From positions 62,001 to 126,000 of the forward strand of contig NZ_JAKKDU010000001.1 of assembly GCF_021728535.1 (NCBI RefSeq): DNA of 64,000 nt, written 5' to 3'. Position 1 is the first letter of the stretch; every line of letters begins with the position of its first letter. The translations under genes and the position numbers were made by a program. The notes under the pieces are model-generated. The model was not told the origin of the DNA. It ran no database searches and worked only from the letters and a program-made list of their open reading frames with translations. This DNA is from Wocania arenilitoris. GTDB lineage: Bacteria; Bacteroidota; Bacteroidia; Flavobacteriales; Flavobacteriaceae. This document shows, in pieces, positions 1 through 8,670 of the stretch.

Positions 1-2
1 GT

Positions 3-1418
3 TTAGCTACTGTGCTTCCAAGAATGTTAAGTTTTTTATTGGTGCGTTTACATACCGATGAAAGTGTACTAAAATCGGTTGCAGATTATGGTGATGTTTC
101 CTTAATATTTTCATATTTCGTTTTATTCAATGTGGTTTTAGCCTATGGTATGGAAACGGCATTCTTTAGGTTTTTTAATAAAGAAGGGGATAAATCAAAG
201 GTTATTGGCACGTCTTCTATTTCATTAATAATAACCTCAGTACTTTTCTTTATTATCGCAATCGCTTTTCAAAACCAGATTGCAAATGCCATTGATATTA
301 AAGCAGAATATATTCATTTAGTTATCTGGATTTTACTATTGGATGCCTTGGTAATCATTCCATTTGCTTGGTTACGTGCCAATGCAAAACCAATAAAGTA
401 TGCAGTTATCAAAACTTTAAATGTAGTTATAAACCTAGGCTTAAATCTGTTTTTATTATTATGGCTAAAAGATTTAGCTTCAGAATCTTCTTTGTTTGAA
501 TCTATTTACAAACCTAATTACGAAATCAACTATATATTTATTGCCAATTTAGTGGCAAGTGGGGTAACGCTGTTATTAATGCTTCCATTTTATTTTAAGA
601 TAAAGTACACTTTCAATTCTACACTTTGGAAACAAATGATGCGTTACGCTTTTCCTGTTTTAATTGCAGGTGTGGCATTTTCTGTAAACGAGACGTTTGA
701 TAGGATTTTATTGGACAAACTGTTACCAGAAAACATAGCTAAAACAGAAATAGGAATGTATTCAGCTTGCTACAAACTAGCGTTATTTATGACGCTTTTC
801 GCAACAGCTTACCGTTTAGGGATAGAACCCTTCTTTTTTAGTCATGCTAAAACAGAAAATCCACAGAAAAATTATGCTAAAATTTTAGAGTACTTTGTGA
901 TTTTTGGTTCGGTAATTTTATTAATTGTAGTTGTTTTTGCAGATGTTTTAAAAGTTATTTTTATTGGCGATGAGGCTTATTGGCAAGCCATGTGGATTGT
1001 GCCAATTATTTTACTGGCAAATTTTTGTTTGGGTATTTATCATAACTTATCGGTGTGGTATAAAATAACCGATAGAACAAAATTTGGAGCTTACATATCT
1101 GTTTTTGGAGCCATTTTAACGCTAGTCTTAAACTTTTGGCTTATTCCAGTCATGAGCTATAAAGGGTCTGCAATTGCTACATTAACCGCTTATGCATGTA
1201 TGATGTTCGCGTCGTTTTATTTTGGAAGAAAATATTATCCAATTCCTTACAATCTTAAGAAAATCGGATTATATTTAGTGCTTTCCATTAGTCTATCAAG
1301 TTTGTCATTTTATCAATTTAGAGAAAATTATAGTATTGGAATAGCGTTGTTAATTGTATTTTTGACAATCGTATATATCTCAGAAAAAAATCAAATTAAA
1401 CAATTATTAAAGCGTTAA
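3..1418 (+). CDS. Polysaccharide/lipopolysaccharide flippase (Wzx/MATE-like), 5' end outside window
   Basis: A very hydrophobic protein with about a dozen predicted membrane helices. It resembles the oligosaccharide flippases of the MOP superfamily that move lipid-linked sugar units across the inner membrane. The reading frame stays open to the left edge; the first in-frame GTG (position 12) lies in the middle of the first helix, so the true start is upstream of the window. Typical family length is 430-500 aa, so only a few residues should be missing. It ends 2 nt before dut, suggesting co-transcription. The transported glycan cannot be inferred. Confidence 0.85.
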   Translation, partial: LATVLPRMLSFLLVRLHTDESVLKSVADYGDVSLIFSYFVLFNVVLAYGMETAFFRFFNKEGDKSKVIGTSSISLIITSVLFFIIAIAFQNQIANAIDIKAEYIHLVIWILLLDALVIIPFAWLRANAKPIKYAVIKTLNVVINLGLNLFLLLWLKDLASESSLFESIYKPNYEINYIFIANLVASGVTLLLMLPFYFKIKYTFNSTLWKQMMRYAFPVLIAGVAFSVNETFDRILLDKLLPENIAKTEIGMYSACYKLALFMTLFATAYRLGIEPFFFSHAKTENPQKNYAKILEYFVIFGSVILLIVVVFADVLKVIFIGDEAYWQAMWIVPIILLANFCLGIYHNLSVWYKITDRTKFGAYISVFGAILTLVLNFWLIPVMSYKGSAIATLTAYACMMFASFYFGRKYYPIPYNLKKIGLYLVLSISLSSLSFYQFRENYSIGIALLIVFLTIVYISEKNQIKQLLKR

Positions 1419-1420
1419 AA

Positions 1421-1855
1421 ATGCAAATTAAAATAATAAATAAATCCACTCACGATTTACCACATTATGAAACCATAGCATCGGCAGGAATGGATTTACG
1501 TGCAAACATATCAGAATCAAGAGTTTTAAAGCCGTTAGAACGCAGTATCGTGGGCACAGGCTTATTTATAGAATTGCCAATAGGTTACGAAGCACAAGTA
1601 CGCCCACGTAGTGGATTAGCAGCAAAAAAAGGCCTTACCGTTTTAAATGCTCCAGGAACAATTGATGCCGATTATAGAGGCGAAATAGGAGTGATTCTAG
1701 CTAATTTATCAAACGAAGATTTTATTGTTAACAACGGCGAGCGTATTGCACAATTAGTAATTGCAAAACACGAACGCGCAGAATGGATTGCTGTAGAAGA
1801 ACTTTCTAGTACAGAAAGAGGTTCTGGTGGGTTTGGAAGCACAGGTGTAAAATAA
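1421..1855 (+). CDS. dut: dUTP diphosphatase (dUTPase)
   Basis: Trimeric dUTPase, hydrolysing dUTP to dUMP and PPi to keep uracil out of DNA and to feed dTMP synthesis. All five family motifs are visible in 144 aa: AGMDLRA near residue 22, PRSGLA near 61, the [10 protein letters not shown] block near 79, the RIAQLV block near 108 and the C-terminal GSGGFGSTG arm. Length is normal for the family. It starts 2 nt after the flippase gene. Confidence 0.97.
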   Translation: MQIKIINKSTHDLPHYETIASAGMDLRANISESRVLKPLERSIVGTGLFIELPIGYEAQVRPRSGLAAKKGLTVLNAPGTIDADYRGEIGVILANLSNEDFIVNNGERIAQLVIAKHERAEWIAVEELSSTERGSGGFGSTGVK

Positions 1856-1875
1856 ATTCCTGCGAAGGCAGGAAT
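1856..1875 (+). repeat. REP-like palindrome, copy A
   Basis: An 8-bp perfect stem (ATTCCTGC / GCAGGAAT) with loop GAAG, beginning right after the dut stop codon. The same 20 bases recur at 40754-40773, and a related palindrome in opposite orientation lies at 2162-2181 on the far side of the GIY-YIG remnant. Confidence 0.75.
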
Positions 1876-1891
1876 CTCTTAGTCGATAAGA

Positions 1892-2146
1892 ATGAAATGT
1901 TGGCACGTCTATGTAATAACAAATAAACCAAACGGTGTTTTATATGTTGGAAAGAGTAAAAGAACATAAATTAAAAGTTTGCCCTAAGTCATTTACAGCA
2001 AAGTATAATTGCGATAAATTGATTTATTTTGAAGAATTTGAAAATGGAAGAGAGATTGGAAAACAGAATTAATTGAAGAGATAAATCCCAGTTGGTCAGA
2101 TTTGAGTATTAACTGGAATATAAATTATAATAAATTAAGAAAATAA
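1892..2146 (+). pseudogene. GIY-YIG nuclease-family gene, decayed
   Basis: Translating all plus frames gives consecutive pieces of a small GIY-YIG endonuclease (UvrC N-terminal-like domain). The ATG at 1892 opens into CWHVYVITNKPNGVLYVGKS, with the GIY and YIG motifs degenerate, and then hits a stop. In another frame, from 1962, comes EHK followed by SFTAKYNCDKLIYFEEFENG. In a third comes WKTELIEEINPSWSDL. The arginine/REKQ helix between them is missing. At least two frameshifts or deletions make it non-functional. The remnant is bracketed by palindromes of the CCTGCGAAGGCAGG type in opposite orientation. Confidence 0.75.
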
Positions 2147-2161
2147 AATTTAACATTAAAA

Positions 2162-2181
2162 GATACCTGCTTTCGCAGGCA
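2162..2181 (-). repeat. REP-like palindrome, copy B (opposite orientation)
   Basis: CCTGC-TTTC-GCAGG hairpin. Read on the minus strand it is CCTGCGAAAGCAGG, a one-base variant of the loop of the copy at 1856. With that copy it brackets the GIY-YIG remnant. Confidence 0.65.
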
Positions 2182-2277
2182 ATTGTATGAAACATCCATG
2201 ATTAATATTTAATCACACAACCAAATGATTATTTAGGATGTTACATGTGACCGTTGAATGACAATAAATATAAACAC

Positions 2278-3297
2278 ATGAAAATAATAGTCCCAATGGC
2301 AGGTCGAGGTTCTCGATTACGCCCACATAGTTTAACCGTACCAAAACCATTAATTCCTGTTGCAGGACAGCCAATTGTTCATCGTTTGGTAAAAGATATT
2401 GCTAAAGTTTTAAAACAACCTATTGAAGAAATCGCTTTTGTTTTAGGCGATCCAGCATGGTTTGGCGATGAGGTTGTATTAAGTTTAGAAGATTTAGCAA
2501 AAAGCTTAGGTGCAAAAGCTTCAATTTACCGACAAGATTTACCATTAGGAACAGGCCATGCTATAATGTGTGCAAAACCATCACTTTCAGGACCTGCGGT
2601 TATAGCTTATGCCGATACTTTAATTAGAGCTGAGTTTGATTTAGACCCAGATGCTGATGCGGTAATTTGGACAAAAAAAGTAAATAACCCAGAAGCTTAT
2701 GGTGTTGTTAAGCTTAATGAAAATGAAGAAATTATTGAGCTAGTTGAAAAACCCGAAACCTTTGTAAGCAATCAAGCGGTTATAGGTATTTATTATTTTA
2801 AAGATGTGGCTGTTTTAAAAGGAAAATTACAAGAAATTCTTGACGAAAACGTTATGAATGGTGGCGAATATCAAATTAACGATGGGATAAAGCGTATGAT
2901 GGCTGAAGGTAAAATATTTAAAACAGGTACAGTTGATGAATGGATGGATTGTGGAAACAAAACAATAACGATTGAAACCAATCAGCGTATGTTAGGGTTT
3001 TTAAAAGACGATGGTGATGAACAATTGGTATCATCTTCAGTTAAATTAGAAAATTCAACTATAATCGAGCCCTGTTTTATTGGCGATAATGTTATGCTTA
3101 AAAACAGTACTGTTGGTCCATTTGTTTCCATTGGAAATGGTAGTGCTATTGAAAACTCAACCGTTAAAAACAGCTTAATTCAAACACAAACAACCGTTAA
3201 AAATGCTAATTTAGACAATGCTATGGTTGGCAATCATGTAAAATACGATGGTAATTTTACCAGCATTAGCATTGGAGATTATTCGGTTTTGGAATAA
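2278..3297 (+). CDS. Sugar-phosphate nucleotidyltransferase (glucose-1-phosphate thymidylyl/uridylyltransferase-like)
   Basis: 340 aa. The N-terminal nucleotidyltransferase fold shows the pyrophosphorylase signature GRGSRLRPHS in the first 20 residues, then KPLIPVAG, a D-containing metal site (AYADTLIR) and VEKPE. The last about 90 residues form hexapeptide-like repeats (left-handed beta helix; TIIEPCFIGDN, STVGPFVSIGN). It should activate a sugar-1-phosphate with an NTP; the exact sugar and NTP cannot be read from sequence. The ATG at 2278 is preferred over an in-frame TTG at 2254 because it directly precedes the conserved first beta strand. Confidence 0.9.
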   Translation: MKIIVPMAGRGSRLRPHSLTVPKPLIPVAGQPIVHRLVKDIAKVLKQPIEEIAFVLGDPAWFGDEVVLSLEDLAKSLGAKASIYRQDLPLGTGHAIMCAKPSLSGPAVIAYADTLIRAEFDLDPDADAVIWTKKVNNPEAYGVVKLNENEEIIELVEKPETFVSNQAVIGIYYFKDVAVLKGKLQEILDENVMNGGEYQINDGIKRMMAEGKIFKTGTVDEWMDCGNKTITIETNQRMLGFLKDDGDEQLVSSSVKLENSTIIEPCFIGDNVMLKNSTVGPFVSIGNGSAIENSTVKNSLIQTQTTVKNANLDNAMVGNHVKYDGNFTSISIGDYSVLE

Positions 3298-3344
3298 CTT
3301 TTGAAATATAATGTCATGCTAAGCTGAGTCTAAGCATTTTTATC

Positions 3345-4706
3345 ATGAAAAAACAAATCTACATACTCTTTTTTCTCTTCGGATTAATTTTCTTTCCGCA
3401 GATAAATTATGCTCAAGTAGATTTTAATAAAAAACCGGATGACGATTTAGGCAATGTAGATGACGAATTTCAAGAACTATTTTATGAAGCCTTAAAACAA
3501 AAAGGAATAGAGAATTACGACCGATCTGTAGAGGCGCTTTTAAAATGTATAGAAATTGATAATACGTTACCAGTGTTATATTTTGAATTAGGCAAAAGCT
3601 ACAACCTGCTCAAAAATTTTGGATCAGCTGAAGATGCACTAAAAAAAGCCATAAAAATTGAACCAGACAATGAATGGTTTTTAGATGAATTGTATGGGTT
3701 TTATGCCTCTCAAAATGATTATGATAAAGCCATAAAAACAGTAAAACAACTTGTAAAATATCATCCAGATTATAAAGAAGATTTGGCATCGCTTTATTTG
3801 CGAACAAAAAATTATAACGATGCTCTTAAAATCTTGGATGAATTGGATTTAGAATTTGGAATATCGGTAGCTAGAGATATACTTCGCAACCAAATTTATG
3901 AGGCAACAGGACGCAAAAAAGATCAAATTAAAAATTTAGAATCTCGTGTTGAAAATAACCCAGATAAAGAGTCGAATTATTTAGCACTTATTTTCCGCTA
4001 TAGCGAAAACAATGAAAAAGAAAAGGCGTTTGAAACTGCCAAAGAATTGCTTAAAATTAATCCGAATTCTCAAATTGTTCATCTTGCTTTATACAAATTT
4101 TATTTAGATGATAACAATACAGAAAAAGCTATAGAATCGATGAAAATCGTTTTAAAAAGCAGCCAGATAAAACCAGATGCTAAACTTAAAGTATTATCAG
4201 ACTTTGTGAGTTTTGTTCGTAAAAACCCAGAATATGAGTCAGATTTAGTTGAAATAACAGCCTTAGTTGGCAATAGCAATAATGGTAAAACTTTAGTAGA
4301 ATTAGCTCAATATTATTTAAAGCAAGGCGATAAAGCAAACGCTTTAAAATACTATCAAGAGGCTTTGGCTTTAGAAACTGATAATTTTCAAATTATGCGT
4401 AATGTATTACTACTTTACATTGATTTAAAACAATTTGATGCAGCTTCTCAAAAAAGTAATAATGCCTTAGAAAAATATCCTTCGCAACCTATATTTTACT
4501 TAATAAATGGTGTGGCTTTAAACGGATTAAATCAAGCTGAAAAAGCCGCCGAAGTTTTAGAATCTGGATTAGATTATATTATTGATGATAACAAAATGGA
4601 AGCAGATTTCTATAATCAACTCAGTAGAGCCTATACACTGCTAAACAATACAACCAAAGCAAAAGCGTTTAGTGATAAGGCAAAACAATTAGAAACCTCA
4701 AATTAA
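3345..4706 (+). CDS. Secreted TPR-repeat protein
   Basis: 453 aa with an N-terminal signal peptide ending near AQVDF, followed by tandem tetratricopeptide repeats spanning most of the chain (for example near residues 50-115 and 320-450). TPR arrays are protein-protein scaffolds, and periplasmic location is likely. It overlaps the next gene by one base and sits in an envelope gene set (nucleotidyltransferase, TPR, DUF4292, EnvC-like), so an envelope assembly role is a reasonable inference but no specific function is known. Confidence 0.85.
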   Translation: MKKQIYILFFLFGLIFFPQINYAQVDFNKKPDDDLGNVDDEFQELFYEALKQKGIENYDRSVEALLKCIEIDNTLPVLYFELGKSYNLLKNFGSAEDALKKAIKIEPDNEWFLDELYGFYASQNDYDKAIKTVKQLVKYHPDYKEDLASLYLRTKNYNDALKILDELDLEFGISVARDILRNQIYEATGRKKDQIKNLESRVENNPDKESNYLALIFRYSENNEKEKAFETAKELLKINPNSQIVHLALYKFYLDDNNTEKAIESMKIVLKSSQIKPDAKLKVLSDFVSFVRKNPEYESDLVEITALVGNSNNGKTLVELAQYYLKQGDKANALKYYQEALALETDNFQIMRNVLLLYIDLKQFDAASQKSNNALEKYPSQPIFYLINGVALNGLNQAEKAAEVLESGLDYIIDDNKMEADFYNQLSRAYTLLNNTTKAKAFSDKAKQLETSN

Positions 4707-5467
4707 TGCATAAATATATCTTTTTTACGCTTCTTATCTTGCTAGCATCAAGCTGTAAATCAACTAAAACTATTAGTGCTGGCGAAGCAAATTATAAACT
4801 TTCTACGAGACAATTAATTAAAGAAAACGCAAAACAGGCGGCTCGCTTTAAAACGTTACAGGCAAAACTTAAAATTACATATTTACAAAATGAAAAGGAG
4901 CAAACACACGCAGTATCATTTAGAGCTAAGAAAGATGAGATTTTATGGATTAGCGCTACTTTTTCAGTTATAAGAGCCAAAGTAACACCAGAAAAAGTAA
5001 GTTTTTATAATAAGCTGGACAATACGTATTTTGAAGGTGACTACGCCTATTTAAGTGATTTATTGGGAACTGATTTAGATTTTCAAAAAGTTCAAAATTT
5101 ATTATTGGGTGAAACGTTATTTAGCTTAAAAGATGATACTTATTTTTCAAGTATAAGAGATAGTCTTTATGTGCTTCAACCAAAAAAGCAACGCGAATTG
5201 TTTGAGATTTTCTTTTTATTAGACCCTTCGCACTTTAAAGTAAAATCGCAACAAATATCTCAACCAAAGGAATTTAGAATATTACAGATTGATTATTTGT
5301 CGTATCAAAAAGTTGGTAGTCAAACACTACCTGAGCATATAAAAATTAATGCTGTTGAAGCTAACGAAGAAGCCATTATTAAATTAGAATTTAAAAATGT
5401 ATTATTAAACGAAGACCTCCGTTTTCCGTTTAAAATACCATCTGGATTTAAAGAAATTAAGTTATAG
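4706..5467 (+). CDS. DUF4292 family lipoprotein
   Basis: 253 aa with a lipoprotein signal peptide (LLASSC, lipidated Cys near residue 17). The rest resembles the DUF4292 family of Bacteroidota, related in fold to LolA/LolB-type lipid-binding proteins. Its ATG overlaps the TPR stop (TAATG) and the EnvC-like gene follows after 2 nt, so the three form a tight operon. Probably anchored in the envelope; a role in lipoprotein or lipid handling is only inferred. Confidence 0.8.
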   Translation: MHKYIFFTLLILLASSCKSTKTISAGEANYKLSTRQLIKENAKQAARFKTLQAKLKITYLQNEKEQTHAVSFRAKKDEILWISATFSVIRAKVTPEKVSFYNKLDNTYFEGDYAYLSDLLGTDLDFQKVQNLLLGETLFSLKDDTYFSSIRDSLYVLQPKKQRELFEIFFLLDPSHFKVKSQQISQPKEFRILQIDYLSYQKVGSQTLPEHIKINAVEANEEAIIKLEFKNVLLNEDLRFPFKIPSGFKEIKL

Positions 5468-5469
5468 CA

Positions 5470-6696
5470 TTGAATAGTAAAGGAACATATAGGTTTTTAG
5501 TTTTACTCGTTTTTTGCTTGTACTGTGGCTTGGGTTTTTCTCAAAATAACAAACAAAAAGAGCTGGAAACTCGCCGACAGGAATTACGTCGTGAGATTCA
5601 AAAAATTAATGAATTACGTTCTGAAAACAAGTCTAAAGAAAAATCGCAGTTGTCTTTGATTGAAGATTTTAACTATAAAATTAGCGTGTTAAACAACTTA
5701 ATTAAAGTTACTAATCAACAAGCTAATTTAATTACCAGAGAAATTAATTCTAACCAAAAAAAGATTAGTAATCTAAGAGAAGAATTAAAGCAGTTAAAAG
5801 AAGATTATGCAGCAATGATTGTGAAGTCTTATAAAAGTAAAAATCAACAGAGTAGAATAATGTTTTTGTTGTCTTCAAACGATTTTAAGCAGGCATACAA
5901 ACGCTTACAGTATATTAAACAATACAGTAATCATCAGAAGAAACAAGGAGAAACCATAAAATTAAAAACTGCCGAATTACAGGATATTAATACGAGTTTA
6001 CTAAAGCAAAAAGAAGATAAACAGAAATTGATTGCTGAAAATAAAGAGACACAAAAATCGTTACAAGCTGAACGAAATCAGCACGAAGTAATAATGAAAT
6101 CTATTAAGAAAAATATTAATAGGTATACAACTCAAATTAAAAAAAGACAACAAGAAGCTAATAGAATAGATGCCGAAATAGATAAAATTATTAAGGCAGC
6201 TATTGCAAAATCTAATAAAAAAGCAGGAAAATCTACAAGCTCAAAAACGTTTGCATTAACTCCAGCAGGAAGAGCGTTGGCAAAAGATTTTGAATCGAAT
6301 AAAGGCAAATTAGATTGGCCAGTTAAAAAAGGTATTGTAAAAGTGCGTTACGGTACACAGCCACACCCTATAAACAGATCGTTAACTATTAAAAGTAACG
6401 GAGTTAGAATTGCTACCGAAAAAAACGCCAAAGTTAGAGCTGTTTTTAAAGGAGAAGTTATTGCGGTACATAGAATGAAAAATGTAAATCCGATAGTAAT
6501 AATTCGTCACGGAAATTACATTACATACTACAAAAACCTCTCAAAAGTTTATGTAAAAGAAGGCGATAATGTCAATACAAAACAAGATATAGGCGAGGTT
6601 TTTACCAATAGAATAACCGGCGAAACCATATTGAGTTTTAGTATTTCTAAAGAAAGCAGCACTCAAAATCCAGCATCTTGGATTTACAAAATGTGA
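5470..6696 (+). CDS. EnvC-like murein hydrolase activator (coiled coil + degenerate LytM/M23 domain)
   Basis: 408 aa: signal peptide, a long coiled coil (about residues 25-255), then a LytM/peptidase M23 fold (about 275-408). The zinc ligands of active M23 peptidases are not conserved: the first HxnD site reads as PINRSLTIKSNGVRI and the second HxH site as LSFSI. This resembles E. coli EnvC, which lacks catalytic residues and activates amidases during septum splitting. Translation appears to start at TTG 5470, 2 nt after the DUF4292 stop. It is the last gene of the operon. Confidence 0.88.
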   Translation: MNSKGTYRFLVLLVFCLYCGLGFSQNNKQKELETRRQELRREIQKINELRSENKSKEKSQLSLIEDFNYKISVLNNLIKVTNQQANLITREINSNQKKISNLREELKQLKEDYAAMIVKSYKSKNQQSRIMFLLSSNDFKQAYKRLQYIKQYSNHQKKQGETIKLKTAELQDINTSLLKQKEDKQKLIAENKETQKSLQAERNQHEVIMKSIKKNINRYTTQIKKRQQEANRIDAEIDKIIKAAIAKSNKKAGKSTSSKTFALTPAGRALAKDFESNKGKLDWPVKKGIVKVRYGTQPHPINRSLTIKSNGVRIATEKNAKVRAVFKGEVIAVHRMKNVNPIVIIRHGNYITYYKNLSKVYVKEGDNVNTKQDIGEVFTNRITGETILSFSISKESSTQNPASWIYKM

Positions 6697-7026
6697 TAGC
6701 ATTTTGAAATATTATAATAGGATTTACAAAATGTAACACGCGGTGTCATCCTGAACTTGTTTTAGGATGTCATAATTTAAAATTTTATAAGCAATAACAG
6801 ATTTTTACGCACAAGCTCAGAATAACACGAGATTAAACTCTCATCACAACATATAGCTAAATCAACATTAATATTTTGAGCAAAAAACCCAAATTTCTTC
6901 GTTAAAAAATTATCACCATAGCTATGACTCAAACTTTGATTTTTTTCTTTTAAAATCTTTTATGTCATTTTTTATATCAATATAGCCATATCACTAATTA
7001 GACATATGGAAACTTAAAAGGTTTAA
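6680..7026. other. Intergenic region with short direct duplication and GTCAT-type palindrome
   Basis: The 15 bases GGATTTACAAAATGT at the very 3' end of the EnvC-like gene (6680-6694) are repeated at 6720-6734. A palindrome of the GTCATCCTGAACTTG...AGGATGTCAT type follows at 6745-6772. The rest, up to the convergent thioesterase gene, is AT-rich with no credible ORF. The palindrome could act as a bidirectional transcription stop but lacks a clean T-tract. Confidence 0.5.
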
Positions 7027-7539
7027 TTAAAAAAACAGAGCTTTTAACTCAGTAGCTTTGTCTGGCGTAATTTTACCTGCTAACAACAAGCTTAATTGTT
7101 TACGTCTCAATGCAGCATCAAAACGTTCTTTTTCTAAATCTGTTTGTGGGATTACTGCTGGAACAGAAACGGGTCTGCCTGTGTCGTTAACAGCAACAAA
7201 GGTGTAAATAGCTTCGTTTGCTTTAGATTTTTCTCCAGATTCTCTATCTTCAATCCATACATCAATAAACACTTCCATAGAAGTTTTAAAGGCACGAGAC
7301 ACTTTGGCTTCAACGGTAACCACACTACCTAAAGGTACCGCTTTGCTAAATAGAACATGATTAACTGATGCAGTAACCACAATGCGTCTGCTATGGCGTC
7401 TAGCAGCAATACTAGCGGCACGATCCATACGTGCGAGTAATTCACCGCCAAACAAATTATTTAGTGGGTTGGTTTCACCTGGTAAAACCATATCGGTAAG
7501 TATTGTTTTAGATTGCTCGGGAGTTTTTGCTTGCATCAT
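7027..7539 (-). CDS. Acyl-CoA thioesterase (hotdog fold)
   Basis: 170 aa single hotdog domain of the YciA/BFIT acyl-CoA hydrolase type, hydrolysing fatty acyl-CoA to free acid and CoA. Visible signatures are NPLNNLFGGELLARMDRAA (catalytic Asn/Asp helix) and ASVNHVLFSKAVPLG. Length matches single-domain cytosolic family members. It is monocistronic with a TAnnTTTG box 20 nt upstream. Chain-length preference is unknown. Confidence 0.9.
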   Translation of the reverse strand: MMQAKTPEQSKTILTDMVLPGETNPLNNLFGGELLARMDRAASIAARRHSRRIVVTASVNHVLFSKAVPLGSVVTVEAKVSRAFKTSMEVFIDVWIEDRESGEKSKANEAIYTFVAVNDTGRPVSVPAVIPQTDLEKERFDAALRRKQLSLLLAGKITPDKATELKALFF

Positions 7540-7558
7540 GCTTGTTTTAATGATGTTG

Positions 7559-7566
7559 CAAAGGTA
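7559..7566 (-). promoter_or_regulatory. -7 box (TACCTTTG) of the thioesterase gene
   Basis: Matches the Bacteroidota sigma-ABfr -7 element TAnnTTTG on the minus strand; it ends 20 nt before the ATG, predicting a leader of roughly 16 nt. No clear -33 TTG partner. Confidence 0.45.
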
Positions 7567-7618
7567 AAATGATTTTAAGTATTAATAAAGTAAAAAGGGG
7601 AGTGAATTGTTTTTGAGG

Positions 7619-8575
7619 TTAATCTAATTTTTTAAACAATATCCAAGCATCTTTATTATGCGACTTTCTTATTTCGCGAACGGCTTTAAGTGCTTCTTTA
7701 CCAGTTTCGTGGCTAGAATAAACCACCTCGTGTAAACCGTATTTGTTTACACCAATCTTTCTAGCGTTAAATCCATCTTTTTTTAATTGAGCAATGATTT
7801 TATTGCAGTTTCCTTCAACTCTAAAAGCACCTGCAACAATATGATAATTCCCTGTTTGTTTAGTAAGATTTAGTGTAATTGCGGGTAGCGGATTTAAACT
7901 AAAAGTAGCTTGCTGTATTTTAGTGTCAAGTTGTTTTGTCGCTTCTTCTTGTGCTAATTGATTATGAGTTTCAATTTGGTTAATATAAAAATTTGAAGCC
8001 ATAAAACCACCTAGCGTTAAAGCAATTAAAGCTACTGCTGCATATTTTAAATACGGTCTTTTAGCTCTTGTAGAGCCTTTCAAAGCACGTCTTTCAGGAG
8101 TAACGGTAAGCGGAATTACTTTTTCAATATCTTCAACTTCTTTTTTATAAACTTCGCGAGTAACTGATGGTGATACAAATTGAGACAAACCAAACGAATC
8201 AGTCAAATAATTAAGACTGTAAGTCGGTTCAAATAAAATTCTTCCTTCTTTATTAAGCACGACCTCGCCTATATTATTAAATGTAAGTGTTTCACCTTGT
8301 GTTAAATAAGATTTTAGGGTTTTTACACGTTTTGCAATCTTTTTTGTAGCGACTTCAAAAGGAATTTTTTCTACATCAGCAATATAATGTGCTAATAAGC
8401 CATCATTTTGTTGAATTTGCTCGTTAAAAGACACCGCTTTTTTAGGAGGATAAAATGCATTTGTTGAATCGTTTATGGTTGCCGATACACGTTGCGTTAA
8501 AAAAGAGCCAAACTCTGGAATAGTAACACATTCGTACCTATATAATAAATCGCTTAAGTAAGTTTCTAATTGCAT
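7619..8575 (-). CDS. HU-CCDC81-like / SPOR domain protein
   Basis: 318 aa. The N-terminal about 130 residues resemble the paired HU-like domains (CCDC81 type) found in Bacteroidota. Next comes a basic stretch and a single transmembrane helix near residues 175-195, then a C-terminal SPOR domain (about 242-317; GNYHIVAGAFR start). SPOR domains bind denuded septal peptidoglycan, so the protein probably spans the inner membrane with a cytoplasmic HU-like head and a periplasmic SPOR tail. A link between the nucleoid or cytoplasm and the septum is an inference. Confidence 0.88.
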   Translation of the reverse strand: MQLETYLSDLLYRYECVTIPEFGSFLTQRVSATINDSTNAFYPPKKAVSFNEQIQQNDGLLAHYIADVEKIPFEVATKKIAKRVKTLKSYLTQGETLTFNNIGEVVLNKEGRILFEPTYSLNYLTDSFGLSQFVSPSVTREVYKKEVEDIEKVIPLTVTPERRALKGSTRAKRPYLKYAAVALIALTLGGFMASNFYINQIETHNQLAQEEATKQLDTKIQQATFSLNPLPAITLNLTKQTGNYHIVAGAFRVEGNCNKIIAQLKKDGFNARKIGVNKYGLHEVVYSSHETGKEALKAVREIRKSHNKDAWILFKKLD

Positions 8576-8580
8576 AAAAA

Positions 8581-8588
8581 CAAAGTTA
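8581..8588 (-). promoter_or_regulatory. -7 box (TAACTTTG) of the HU/SPOR gene
   Basis: TAnnTTTG match on the minus strand only 5 nt before the ATG, so a transcript from it would be leaderless or nearly so. Confidence 0.4.
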
Positions 8589-8670
8589 AAAAATTATGCT
8601 TTTGGATAAAATTTAAGACGAAGTATTTATTAACAGTTGAAAAATTCTTTTATTGTAGCTTTAAAACCAA

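Noticed and set aside
3885-3893. CGCAACC word inside the TPR gene as a further ECF motif copy
   Set aside because: It is intragenic and no CATCTA element follows at 15 bases.
7382-7567. Plus-strand frame antisense to the thioesterase gene
   Set aside because: Lies within a well-supported gene on the other strand and has no family resemblance; a shadow frame.
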